From NCBI RefSeq assembly GCF_004103755.1, contig NZ_CP035283.1, positions 1,426,001 to 1,490,000 of the forward strand: 64,000 bases of DNA. The letters run 5' to 3'. The stretch comes from Caproiciproducens sp. NJN-50 (GTDB lineage: Bacteria > Bacillota > Clostridia > Oscillospirales > Acutalibacteraceae). The notes beneath the pieces were generated by a model, which made no database searches, had not been told where the DNA came from, and was given only the letters and a program-made list of their open reading frames with translations. This document shows positions 9,212 to 17,187 of this stretch, piece after piece. The stretch's first letter is position 1. Each line of letters starts with the position of its first letter. The position numbers and the translations under genes were made by a program.

Positions 9212-10663
9212 TTAAAATCCGGATACCCGCATTTTTTTCTTGTTTTCCTTTTCTTCTGTTTTCTTTTGAAGTTCTGCTTTTTGGTCGGCTTCTTTTGCCG
9301 CCTTCCAGTCGGCCCGCTCTTTGCCTTCGCTGTTTTCCCAGATTTCCTTTGAAACCGGCGCCCATGCTTTTGCGGCTTCCACACATTTTTCAGTCAGGTG
9401 ATCCACGTCTTCAGGGTGGACAAGGTCCGTTGAAACAGCTCCTGATTTTTTCACGATCTGAGAGAGCCTTCCGGGGTTGTCAAGCAGCGGGCACGGACGA
9501 AGCTGGTTGTGGTTGAACGGTTGGTTCCTCCGGTACTGCATGAACAGCGGGGAGCGGTATGCTTCCAGCAATGTCTTCTCGTGAATGTTGCTGTCCGCGT
9601 AGTGAATAAAAGCACAGGGCTCGATGTCGCCGTTCGCGTTGATGTGGAGGTATTGGCGTCCGCCGGCGATGCACCCGTTCACGTATTCTCCGTCGTTCCA
9701 GAAATCCATGGTGAACAGCGGCTTTGTCGCCCGGAATTTGCGGATCTGGTCATACATGAATTTGCGCTGTTCCGCCGTTGCCATCAAGTCCGGCTGGGCG
9801 TCGACGCCGACCGGCATGTAAGTGAACAGCCAGGCAAATTTGCAGCCTAAATCGATCAGGTGATCAATGTATTCTTCACTGCCGATGGTTTCCGCATTCT
9901 TGCTTGTGTAGCACAGGGAGGCGCCGAACGGAAGTTTCTTTTTCCTCAGCAGCTGCATCGCGCGAATCACCGCCTCGTAAGTTCCGGTTCCGCGCCGGGA
10001 GTCCGTTTCCTCCTCGTAGCCCTCGATGCTGATGGCGGGGACGAAATTCTTCACGCGCAGCATATCGTCCGCAAATTTCTCGTCGATCAGCGTTCCGTTC
10101 GTGAATGCCAGAAACTCGCAGTCGTTGTGTGTTTCACACAGTTTTATGATATCATCTTTCCGCACGAGGGGTTCTCCGCCCGAGAAGATGTACATGTAGG
10201 TGCCGAGTTCCTTGCCCTGGCGGACAATATCGTCCAGCGTTTCAAAGCTCATGTTCATCCGGTTGCCGTATTCCGCCGCCCAGCATCCGATGCAGTGCAG
10301 GTTGCAGGCGGAGGTCGGGTCCATTAAAATGGCCCAGGGGATGTTGCAGTCGTATTTTTCCACGAGCTTGTTTTTCCTTTGGCTGCCGAGGATCGCGGAG
10401 TTAATCAGAAAATTTTCAAATGTTTTTCTCCGAACGCTGTCATCGATGTCGGTATAAAGGCTGGAAATCAGTCGGTTCCAGTTATTTTCAGGGTCCTTCA
10501 TAAATCCGTCGACCATATCATAAGCGTTCTGGTATAGATTGTCTCTGTCGAATTTTCTCAGCCAGCCGATCAGTTTCGGCACATTTTCTTCTGGATTGTT
10601 GTCCAGATAATTCAGGACCTTTTTCAATCCGTAAGACTCCAGCCTTTCGTTCACAGTACCCAT
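9212..10663 (-). CDS. Radical SAM protein with SPASM-like C-terminus
   Basis: A 483-aa radical SAM enzyme. The [4Fe-4S] cysteines are C120, C124 and C127 (CNLHCIGC), preceded by PWAILMDPTSA. GGEP for SAM binding follows. Downstream are GCIAGGRQYLHINANGDIEPC and CPLL, cysteines that could hold an auxiliary cluster as in SPASM/twitch proteins. The C-terminal 40 residues are very rich in Lys and Glu. Proteins of this architecture are widespread in Clostridia, with no function I can name. The start at 10663 has GGGAG 9 nt upstream; the ATG two codons earlier would be too close to that site. Confidence 0.8.
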   Translation of the reverse strand: MGTVNERLESYGLKKVLNYLDNNPEENVPKLIGWLRKFDRDNLYQNAYDMVDGFMKDPENNWNRLISSLYTDIDDSVRRKTFENFLINSAILGSQRKNKLVEKYDCNIPWAILMDPTSACNLHCIGCWAAEYGNRMNMSFETLDDIVRQGKELGTYMYIFSGGEPLVRKDDIIKLCETHNDCEFLAFTNGTLIDEKFADDMLRVKNFVPAISIEGYEEETDSRRGTGTYEAVIRAMQLLRKKKLPFGASLCYTSKNAETIGSEEYIDHLIDLGCKFAWLFTYMPVGVDAQPDLMATAEQRKFMYDQIRKFRATKPLFTMDFWNDGEYVNGCIAGGRQYLHINANGDIEPCAFIHYADSNIHEKTLLEAYRSPLFMQYRRNQPFNHNQLRPCPLLDNPGRLSQIVKKSGAVSTDLVHPEDVDHLTEKCVEAAKAWAPVSKEIWENSEGKERADWKAAKEADQKAELQKKTEEKENKKKMRVSGF

Positions 10664-11020
10664 AAACATCTGCTCCCTTTCCTGAAATAATCGGCCATCA
10701 AAGCTAAAATTCCAATGCCAGAATAACATGATTTGGCAGGAATGTAATTATACAGTTTTGTGACAAAGTACAAAATTTATACAAATGAGAAAAAATGTAA
10801 TCGTAATATAGTTCTCCTCCGTACAGGCGGATTTATACATTGTAATTTTTTTACTTGATAACATTTTCCAAAATAAATGATTCATACTATTTGCGAAGAA
10901 GGCTTTCTATATAGTATACAGCCGGCGCAAAGTGCCGCAGGAAGTTGACACTTCCGGCTGCTTACGGTATAATTCAGGCAATTTCACCCAATTAAACAAT
11001 ATGACGGCGGAGGCGTTTTC
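10664..11020. promoter_or_regulatory. AT-rich divergent intergenic region
   Basis: This region separates the radical-SAM gene (minus) from murE (plus). It holds a TATAAT box for the minus strand at 10747-10752 and the murE promoter given separately. No gene or structured RNA was recognised. Confidence 0.5.
10945..10973 (+). promoter_or_regulatory. Perfect-consensus promoter for murE-murF
   Basis: TTGACA and TATAAT, both full consensus, are separated by exactly 17 nt, 48 nt upstream of the murE start. Such a promoter predicts strong, largely constitutive transcription. Confidence 0.85.
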
Positions 11021-12478
11021 ATGCTTTTAACGGAATTAATCCGGGATTTGGACTGCACCTGTTCCGGACGGACGGAGATTGAGATAACGGATGTGGTTTA
11101 TGATTCGAGGAAGGTGACGGAGGGAAGCCTGTTTATCTGTCTGTGCGGGTCTTCAGTCGACAGCCACCAGTTCGCGGGCGCGGCAGTCCAGTCCGGCGCG
11201 GCGGCGGTTGTTGCCCAGCGCCCGGTGGAGGCCGGCGGCGCGAGCGTCGTTCTGGTGAAGGACACCCGCCGGGCGATGGCGCTGATTTCCGCGGCGTGGT
11301 TCGGGTACCCCGCGAGGGAAATGACCATGGTGGGCATCACGGGGACCAAGGGCAAGACCACCGTTTCCTACATGGTGCGTTCCATTCTCGAAGACGCCGG
11401 GATCAAAACGGGGGTGATCGGCACGATCGGCACGGTGATCGGGGACCGGGTGATCAAGACGGAAAACACCACGCCGGAATCCTTTGAGATTCAGTCCTAT
11501 CTGCGCCAGATGGCGGACGAGGGATGCAAAGCCGCCGTGATGGAGGCGTCCTCCATCGGCCTGCGGGACCACCGTGTTTCCGGAATCACATTCGACTACG
11601 GGATTTTCACGAATTTTTCCCCGGATCACATCGGCGGCAATGAGCACAGGGACGTGCGGGAATATATGTCCTGCAAACGCCTGCTGTTCCGGATGTGCAA
11701 AACCGGCGTCATCAATAGGGACGATGAAAACTGGCACGGGATTGTGGAAGGCCATACCTGCGAACTGGAAACCTATGGCTTTTCGCCGGATGCGGAGCTT
11801 CAGGCCCGGAATGAAGAGCTGGTTTCCCGTCCCGGCTTTCTCGGAGTGAGGTTCGACCTTTCCGGGAGGCTCGATCTTTCAGGGGTGGAGGTCGGCGTCC
11901 CCGGGCGCTTCAGCGTATATAACGCCCTGGCGGCGGTGGCTGTCTGCCTCCATTTTCCCGTGACGGAGCGGAATATCAGAGAGGGCCTCGAAAAAGTCAA
12001 GGTCCGTGGAAGGGTGGAACCGGTCGAAGTTCCGGGCGGCTATACGCTTCTGATCGATTACGCTCACAACGCGCTCGCAATGAGAAATATTCTTGAGACT
12101 CTTCGGGAATATAAGCCCAACCGGCTGATTTGCATGTTCGGCGCCGGGGGAAACCGCGCGCGTTCCCGCCGGTTTGAGATGGGGGAGGAAAGCGGGAGGC
12201 TCTCCGACCTCTCCGTGCTGACGGCGGACAATTCCCGCGACGAGGATGTGATGGACATCATCGCCGACATCCGCACGGGGATCGACAGAACGGGTGGGAA
12301 ATATGTCGTGATACCGGATCGGAAACAGGCAATTAAATACTGCATGGAAAATGCGCGCGACGGGGATATCGTTGTCCTCGCCGGAAAGGGACATGAAGAT
12401 TATCAGGAGATCAAGGGCGTAAAGTATCATCTGGATGAGCGCGAGGTCATTTCGGACATTTTGGCTGGAAAGCTGTAA
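11021..12478 (+). CDS. murE: UDP-MurNAc-tripeptide synthetase MurE
   Basis: A 485-aa ATP-dependent Mur ligase that adds the third amino acid of the peptidoglycan stem to UDP-MurNAc-L-Ala-D-Glu in the cytoplasm. The three Mur domains are visible: an N-terminal UDP-substrate domain, a central domain with the P-loop GITGTKGKTT, and a C-terminal domain. The specificity loop reads DNSR (403-406), where diaminopimelate-adding enzymes have DNPR. The arginine that contacts meso-DAP is kept, so DAP is the likely substrate, but the Pro-to-Ser change is unusual. GGCGGAGG precedes the ATG. It sits with murF but not in a full division/cell-wall cluster. Confidence 0.88.
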   Translation: MLLTELIRDLDCTCSGRTEIEITDVVYDSRKVTEGSLFICLCGSSVDSHQFAGAAVQSGAAAVVAQRPVEAGGASVVLVKDTRRAMALISAAWFGYPAREMTMVGITGTKGKTTVSYMVRSILEDAGIKTGVIGTIGTVIGDRVIKTENTTPESFEIQSYLRQMADEGCKAAVMEASSIGLRDHRVSGITFDYGIFTNFSPDHIGGNEHRDVREYMSCKRLLFRMCKTGVINRDDENWHGIVEGHTCELETYGFSPDAELQARNEELVSRPGFLGVRFDLSGRLDLSGVEVGVPGRFSVYNALAAVAVCLHFPVTERNIREGLEKVKVRGRVEPVEVPGGYTLLIDYAHNALAMRNILETLREYKPNRLICMFGAGGNRARSRRFEMGEESGRLSDLSVLTADNSRDEDVMDIIADIRTGIDRTGGKYVVIPDRKQAIKYCMENARDGDIVVLAGKGHEDYQEIKGVKYHLDEREVISDILAGKL

Positions 12479-12492
12479 GGGGGATCGCTGTA

Positions 12493-13860
12493 ATGAAAAT
12501 GACAGTTTCGGAAATCGTTTCCGCCTGCGGCGGCCGGCTGCTTTGCGGCGACCCGGGGACCGAGGTGACCTCGGTGTCTACAGACAGCCGCAATATCGCT
12601 CCCGGCGCGCTGTTTGTCCCGATCCGGGGCGAGCGGGTGAACGCCCATGAATTCATTCCGGCGGTGCTGCGGGCGGGCGCTGCGGCCGTCCTGACCCAGG
12701 AGCATCAGGCCGCGCGGGGACCCGGAGCGTGGATCGCGGCCGGGGATACGAGGGATGCCCTGCAGCGCATCGCGGCTGAGTACCGGAAACGTTTTTCGCT
12801 TCCTGTGGTCGGCATCACGGGAAGCGTGGGCAAGACATCCACAAAGGAAATGGTTGCGCTGGCTCTTTCGGCGAAGATGGACGTTATGAAGACCAGCGGA
12901 AACAACAACAGCCAGGTTGGAGTGCCCCTGACGATCTTCCGCCTGTCTGAAACATATGACGCTGCGGTGGTGGAAATGGGGATGAGCGAATTCGGCGAAA
13001 TGAGCCGCATCGCGCAAGTCGCCGCGCCGGATTACGCGGTGATGACGAACATCGGCGTTTCGCATATTCAGCAGCTCGGCAGCCGTCAGAATATCCTTGC
13101 GGAGAAGCTGCATATCACCGACTGCTTTCATCAGGGCTCGGTCCTCTTCCTGAATGGGGACGACGCCATGCTCCATGAGCTTGCCGGCACGCTGCCGTTT
13201 GAAACCGTTCTGTTCGGCACCGGGACGGACTGCGCTTTCCGGGCGGAGCGGGTGGAAAGCGCAGGGGAATCGACCCGGTTTTTCTATCTCGCGCCGAATG
13301 GAGAAAGGGGAGAGGCCGTCATTCCCATCATCGGCGCGCACCATGTTCTAAACGCCCTGGCGGGACTCGCCGTCGCGCAGCGGCTGGGTGTTCCGCTTTC
13401 CGCCGCCGCCGCCGCTCTTTCAGGCTATCAGGCGCCCGCCATGAGGCAGCAGATCCGCCGCACGGGAAACGGCGTCACCGTGATTGACGACAGCTATAAC
13501 TCCAGTCCGGACGCGGCCAAAAGCAGCCTCGGCGTCCTCAAATCCTTCCGGGGCGGAAAACGGGTGGCCGTGCTGGCGGATATGCTGGAACTGGGGAATT
13601 ATTCCTCCGAGGCTCATGCCGATGTCGGCGCTTTTGCCGCCAATTCCGAAGTCGATCTTCTGATCACCGTCGGGACACGCGCCGGCGCGATGGCGGGGGG
13701 AGCGCGCTCTGTCCGACCCGATATGGACTGCCGCGTCTGCGAGAATAATCGGCAGGCTTGTGAAATACTGAAATCCCTGCTGAAACCGGGCGACGCGGTT
13801 CTGGTGAAGGGCTCCCGCTCCATGCATACGGAAGAAATCGTTTCGTTTTTGCTGTATTAG
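12493..13860 (+). CDS. murF: UDP-MurNAc-tripeptide:D-Ala-D-Ala ligase MurF
   Basis: A 455-aa Mur ligase that adds D-Ala-D-Ala to UDP-MurNAc-tripeptide, completing the pentapeptide precursor. The P-loop is GITGSVGKTSTKE (about 106-118), followed by the MurF-type TSGNNNSQVGVPLT and the C-terminal IDDSYNSSPDA and GDAVLVKGSRSMHTE. It starts 14 nt after murE, with AAGGGGGA as ribosome binding site, and surely shares its promoter. The two consecutive Mur steps are therefore made from one transcript. Confidence 0.95.
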   Translation: MKMTVSEIVSACGGRLLCGDPGTEVTSVSTDSRNIAPGALFVPIRGERVNAHEFIPAVLRAGAAAVLTQEHQAARGPGAWIAAGDTRDALQRIAAEYRKRFSLPVVGITGSVGKTSTKEMVALALSAKMDVMKTSGNNNSQVGVPLTIFRLSETYDAAVVEMGMSEFGEMSRIAQVAAPDYAVMTNIGVSHIQQLGSRQNILAEKLHITDCFHQGSVLFLNGDDAMLHELAGTLPFETVLFGTGTDCAFRAERVESAGESTRFFYLAPNGERGEAVIPIIGAHHVLNALAGLAVAQRLGVPLSAAAAALSGYQAPAMRQQIRRTGNGVTVIDDSYNSSPDAAKSSLGVLKSFRGGKRVAVLADMLELGNYSSEAHADVGAFAANSEVDLLITVGTRAGAMAGGARSVRPDMDCRVCENNRQACEILKSLLKPGDAVLVKGSRSMHTEEIVSFLLY

Positions 13861-13936
13861 CTGAAATACTTGACAAAGATTTCTCCGATATTCTTGTAAA
13901 AATTCTACAAAATTCTTCCTGAATATCCTTTTTTAG

Positions 13937-13965
13937 TTGCATCTGTTACCGTTATGTGATATTAT
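13937..13965 (+). promoter_or_regulatory. Promoter with nearby GTTAC/GTAAC repeats
   Basis: TTGCAT and TATTAT are spaced 17 nt apart upstream of the NlpC/P60 gene. Just downstream (13966-13995) are GTTAC, GTAAC and GTAAC blocks, partly as inverted repeats, that could bind a regulator. Confidence 0.5.
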
Positions 13966-14020
13966 GTTACTAAGTTGTAACAGTTGGTAACAAATCGTAA
14001 TTGGATTGGAAGGATGTTTC

Positions 14021-14689
14021 GTGGGATTCAGACGTGCAATGGCTTTGGCCGCCGTATTTGTGACCGGTTTTATTTTGTGTGGAACCCTTGCGTTTCAGGC
14101 GGTCCCCGCGGCGGCGGCGGAAACAAAAACGGGCGTCGGCCTTTCGGAACATGCTCTGATGGCTTATCGGGACGGCTGGAAATATCAGTACGGAAATTAT
14201 GGCCAATATACGAACGGCGTGCGGTCCACCGACTGTTCCGGCCTGGTCAAGTCGTATCTTTGGTGGCGAGGGAATGACTGCGATCCGGAGCCGAATCTGG
14301 TCTCCGTCGCGGGAAGCTCCCAGTCAATGCTCTCATCGGCAAAGGTGAAGGGGACCATTCGTTTGTCGGATTCTTCCACACTCCCCCGGATTCATGGCCT
14401 GATCCTCTACAGTCCGGGCCATGTCGGAATTTACGTTGGAGGAAATAAATCGGTGGACAACCGTTGCACCGGCGAGAATGTCAAATATGGCGACGTCATC
14501 GGCGGCAATTATCACTGGACAACGTGGTTCAAGCTTCCGCAGGTCAGTTACCCTGAGAATGGTTTTGTGACCTTTGATGGAAATCAGTATTATTATGAAA
14601 ACGGCCAGTATGTCGTTGACACGTCGCGGACGATTGACGGAGTTACATATACCTTTGATCATAATGGCGTGATGTCTTCTTCCAATTAA
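14021..14689 (+). CDS. Secreted NlpC/P60 cell-wall hydrolase
   Basis: A 222-aa exported protein. Residues 1-33 form a signal peptide (FRR, hydrophobic core, cleavage near AAA-E). The NlpC/P60 cysteine peptidase domain has the nucleophile C72 in STDCSGLV and H134 in PGHVGIYVGG, the residues that cut D-Glu-DAP bonds in peptidoglycan stems. The last 40 residues (FDGNQYYYENGQYV and after) look like one aromatic-rich wall-binding repeat. I chose the GTG at 14021 with AAGGA 6 nt upstream. It lies outside the prophage attachment site, so it is a host gene and not the phage lysin. Confidence 0.85.
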   Translation: MGFRRAMALAAVFVTGFILCGTLAFQAVPAAAAETKTGVGLSEHALMAYRDGWKYQYGNYGQYTNGVRSTDCSGLVKSYLWWRGNDCDPEPNLVSVAGSSQSMLSSAKVKGTIRLSDSSTLPRIHGLILYSPGHVGIYVGGNKSVDNRCTGENVKYGDVIGGNYHWTTWFKLPQVSYPENGFVTFDGNQYYYENGQYVVDTSRTIDGVTYTFDHNGVMSSSN

Positions 14690-14704
14690 TGCAACGGGCA
14701 TGAA

Positions 14705-14748
14705 CAAAGCATTCAGGGGACAGTGAAAACTGTCCCCTGAATGCTTTG
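14705..14748. terminator. 20-bp perfect hairpin between convergent genes
   Basis: Two perfectly complementary 20-nt arms flank a GAAA loop. No T-run follows on the plus strand. It lies between the NlpC gene and the asnB 3' fragment and probably ends both transcripts. Confidence 0.65.
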
Positions 14749-14815
14749 TGTCCATTGATGGGATCCCAGCCGGTTCGCCTTGGACCCACTGCCTTGAGAA
14801 AGAAGGAAAAGTACT

Positions 14816-15254
14816 TTACAGCTCAATTTCTATCTCGTATGTTTTTAACCAGTAGTTAATCTGCAGCAGATAGGCCATCATTTGCGGCCCCGCCATCAGC
14901 TGCCCGAACCAGGGTCTTCCGTAATCGGACTTTTCAGCAAGCATCCGCTCTACGGCCGCTGGATTTACCAGCGTGTTGAGGGGCTCCTCCCTGTCTTTCA
15001 TGACGAGGTCCAGCCTGCGGCGAAGAATGCGCTCATAGGCCGGATTATGCGTTTTGGGGTAAGGGCTTTTCCGGCGCATCCGCACGTCCTCCGGCAGCCA
15101 GGGGCGGGCGGCGTCCCGCAGCAGTCCCTTGACGACCCCGTCCGGGCATTTGTAACTCCAGGGAGCGTTGAACACATATTCCACAATCCGGTGGTCCGCG
15201 TAGGGAACGCGGACTTCCAGGCCGCTTGCCATGCTCATCCGGTCTTTGCGGTCC
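14816..15254 (-). pseudogene. asnB: asnB 3' fragment (C-terminal 144 residues), separated by prophage insertion
   Basis: This encodes the last 144 residues of a glutamine-hydrolysing asparagine synthetase: RKDRMSMASGLEVRVPYADH, then the C-terminal helices of the synthetase domain. It continues exactly where the 52465-53883 fragment stops (LLD joined to RKDR), giving a 617-aa enzyme once the prophage is removed. On the phage side the frame meets a TAG seven codons upstream of the junction, so no fusion protein is expected. An ATG at 15238 exists but has no good ribosome site. It is probably silent in the lysogen. Confidence 0.92.
15251..15254. other. Prophage attachment junction, left (asnB 3' side)
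   Basis: The plus-strand bases GTCC are shared with the right junction at 52465-52468. To the left the sequence is asnB coding. To the right it is AT-rich phage DNA. Four shared bases at most fits the very short crossover core of large serine recombinases. Confidence 0.85.
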
Positions 15255-15464
15255 CATAAAGGAAAAATTTGCTAAGTAAGTAAAAATTTTACAAATTATC
15301 CGTGCGAGGATTGCCACCAGTCCCGGTGTTCGGATTTATAGAACCAAGCAAACCGTAAAATCCTGTCATGCTAGTATAGCTCTGAAAGGCAGGAACATCA
15401 AGTGGATGCGAAAGAATCACCGGATGAGAATTTTCTGCAATATTATGTTTTTGCCTTTCTGCCG
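15255..15464. other. Left prophage end without a supported gene
   Basis: These 210 AT-rich bases lie between the DUF859 gene and the attachment site, where holin and lysin genes would be expected. A 70-codon frame at 15289-15501 overlaps the DUF859 gene and starts with GTG; I do not consider it a gene. No other signal was recognised. Confidence 0.5.
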
Positions 15465-17174
15465 TTACGATTCGTAAATTGCGACCCAGTGGATTCCCCA
15501 CCTTAAATCCGACGAGGAAACTTCATTCGTGATGATCACGCTGAACCCCGTCGCGCTGATGCTTTTGATGTTGCAGTAGCCGAAGCCGTTGGTGTTGAGT
15601 GAGATCAGGACATACGGAACCTCGGGCAGAGTCGCTCCGAAACTGATATTGATTTCCGGGGAGTAGTAAATCGAGCCGTACGCCGTCTGCGTGGCCGCCG
15701 TGCCGGCAGCCGAACCCCTCAAAAGGCGCAGGCCTCCCACGGCGTCGGCGCTCGGATGATAGGTGTCGCTGTAAGCCTTGGAGCCGGAGATGTAAACGTC
15801 GCCGCCCACGTCCAGCGCCCCGTTCTCCGGAATTTTGTTGACGCCCACCTGCCCGTCGCGGATCGAAAAAGCCGGCTTTGCCGTGGGCAGCAGGGCCGGC
15901 ACTATGGTGGAGGCGTAGTAATCGGACGCAACGATCTCAAAATTGAACGACGAGTCGATATCGAAGTCCCCGATGTTTTCATTGAACGAAAAGGAGCCGC
16001 CGTCCAAGGTAGGCGAGATCGGGACATAATCGCTCCACGTTCCGGAGGAGGTCGTTTTGTACCGGAATTTTAAGGAATATTGGCTCTTTGCCGCCATGTA
16101 GGCTGCGTAGGTTCCGGCGCAGGCCAGAATGGTCCCGGCTTCGATGTCGTTCACGCGGGCAAGCGATACGGAAGAAATCGCCGGCGGGGAATAGGGGATC
16201 GTCGTGAGCGCGGCGCTCTGCTGAACCGTGTTGCCCCGGCTGTCGACGACGGTCACGGTCAGGCTGTCGTCTGCGGATACGGTGCCGAAGCTGATCACAT
16301 TCGAACTGCTCGTCACCGTCTTGGAGCCGTACTGTACCCGGTAGCCTGAGACCGCCGCATAATTCTGCGCCGCCGCGCCGGTCACGGTCACCCGGAGGTT
16401 CGATTTTGTCCGGACGATCTGCGAAGCGTCGCCGGTCAGCGCAACCGTGCCGGAATCCACATCCTCATAAGAAAAGCCGGTGAACGACGGGTTGCTGTTC
16501 GCGACGCGGGCGGTGATGGAAAGCTCCGTATACCCAACCACGTCACCGTCCGTATCGTAGGTATACAGGCGAAGCGTGCCGGTCCCGGTGTTCGTGTTTG
16601 GTATCTGCTGGTACATGGCGTCTGCCCAGCCTGACGTATTCCAAACGTAGCTGTCGGTGATGTCGTAGCTGAGTGTTGCGGCATAGCTCCCGAAATACAG
16701 GTTGACCGCGTGCGTGAACGAAGTGCTTTTCCGGTTCGTGTAGATCGTGATGGAGCCGCCGATGTTGAACGAGCCGGAGGAAGCCGTGATCCGGCTTGCC
16801 CTCGGGATCGTCGCCAGCGTGATGTTCCGGGAAACGCTGAGGTTTTCCAGCTTCGAGGTAACGCTCGAATGGAAATATCCGGTGATGTTGACGATCTTGG
16901 TGCCGTCGGCGTTGTGCGGAACGGTCACGGTCACCGTGCTGCCGATGTGTACCCAGCTTGACCCGATCGTAAATCCGGAGGTATACGTCATGGCCCGTGA
17001 GCCGTTGATGTTGATATAGGCAAGGCAGGAATCGTCGTAAGACGGGCCGTAGCTGTCGCGGTGGACGTACAGTGAAGCGGTAACCGACGACGTATTGGCG
17101 GAAATGTTCTGCGTGTAGGAATACACGACCTTGACCTGCGAGCCGTTTTTCAAGGCGCTGATGATTTCAGGCAT
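15465..17174 (-). CDS. DUF859-type phage tail/baseplate protein
   Basis: A 569-aa Ser/Thr-rich, beta-strand-rich protein matching the DUF859 family of siphophage minor structural proteins. It has no cysteine-rich or enzymatic motif apparent. The C-terminal part (VGVNKIPENGALDVGGDVYISG onward) resembles phage tail-tip receptor-binding modules. As the last gene of the tail module, next to the tail endopeptidase, it most likely forms part of the tail tip that meets the host surface. A lysis cassette would normally follow, but none is present. Confidence 0.75.
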   Translation of the reverse strand: MPEIISALKNGSQVKVVYSYTQNISANTSSVTASLYVHRDSYGPSYDDSCLAYININGSRAMTYTSGFTIGSSWVHIGSTVTVTVPHNADGTKIVNITGYFHSSVTSKLENLSVSRNITLATIPRASRITASSGSFNIGGSITIYTNRKSTSFTHAVNLYFGSYAATLSYDITDSYVWNTSGWADAMYQQIPNTNTGTGTLRLYTYDTDGDVVGYTELSITARVANSNPSFTGFSYEDVDSGTVALTGDASQIVRTKSNLRVTVTGAAAQNYAAVSGYRVQYGSKTVTSSSNVISFGTVSADDSLTVTVVDSRGNTVQQSAALTTIPYSPPAISSVSLARVNDIEAGTILACAGTYAAYMAAKSQYSLKFRYKTTSSGTWSDYVPISPTLDGGSFSFNENIGDFDIDSSFNFEIVASDYYASTIVPALLPTAKPAFSIRDGQVGVNKIPENGALDVGGDVYISGSKAYSDTYHPSADAVGGLRLLRGSAAGTAATQTAYGSIYYSPEINISFGATLPEVPYVLISLNTNGFGYCNIKSISATGFSVIITNEVSSSDLRWGIHWVAIYES

Positions 17175-17187
17175 TTTGACGATCCCC

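Noticed and set aside
14021..14689. NlpC/P60 protein as the phage endolysin
   Set aside because: It lies outside the attachment site, has a signal peptide and its own promoter next to murF, so it is a host wall hydrolase.
15289..15501. Possible 70-aa gene at the left prophage end
   Set aside because: GTG start inside the DUF859 gene with no ribosome site and no recognisable holin-like helix.
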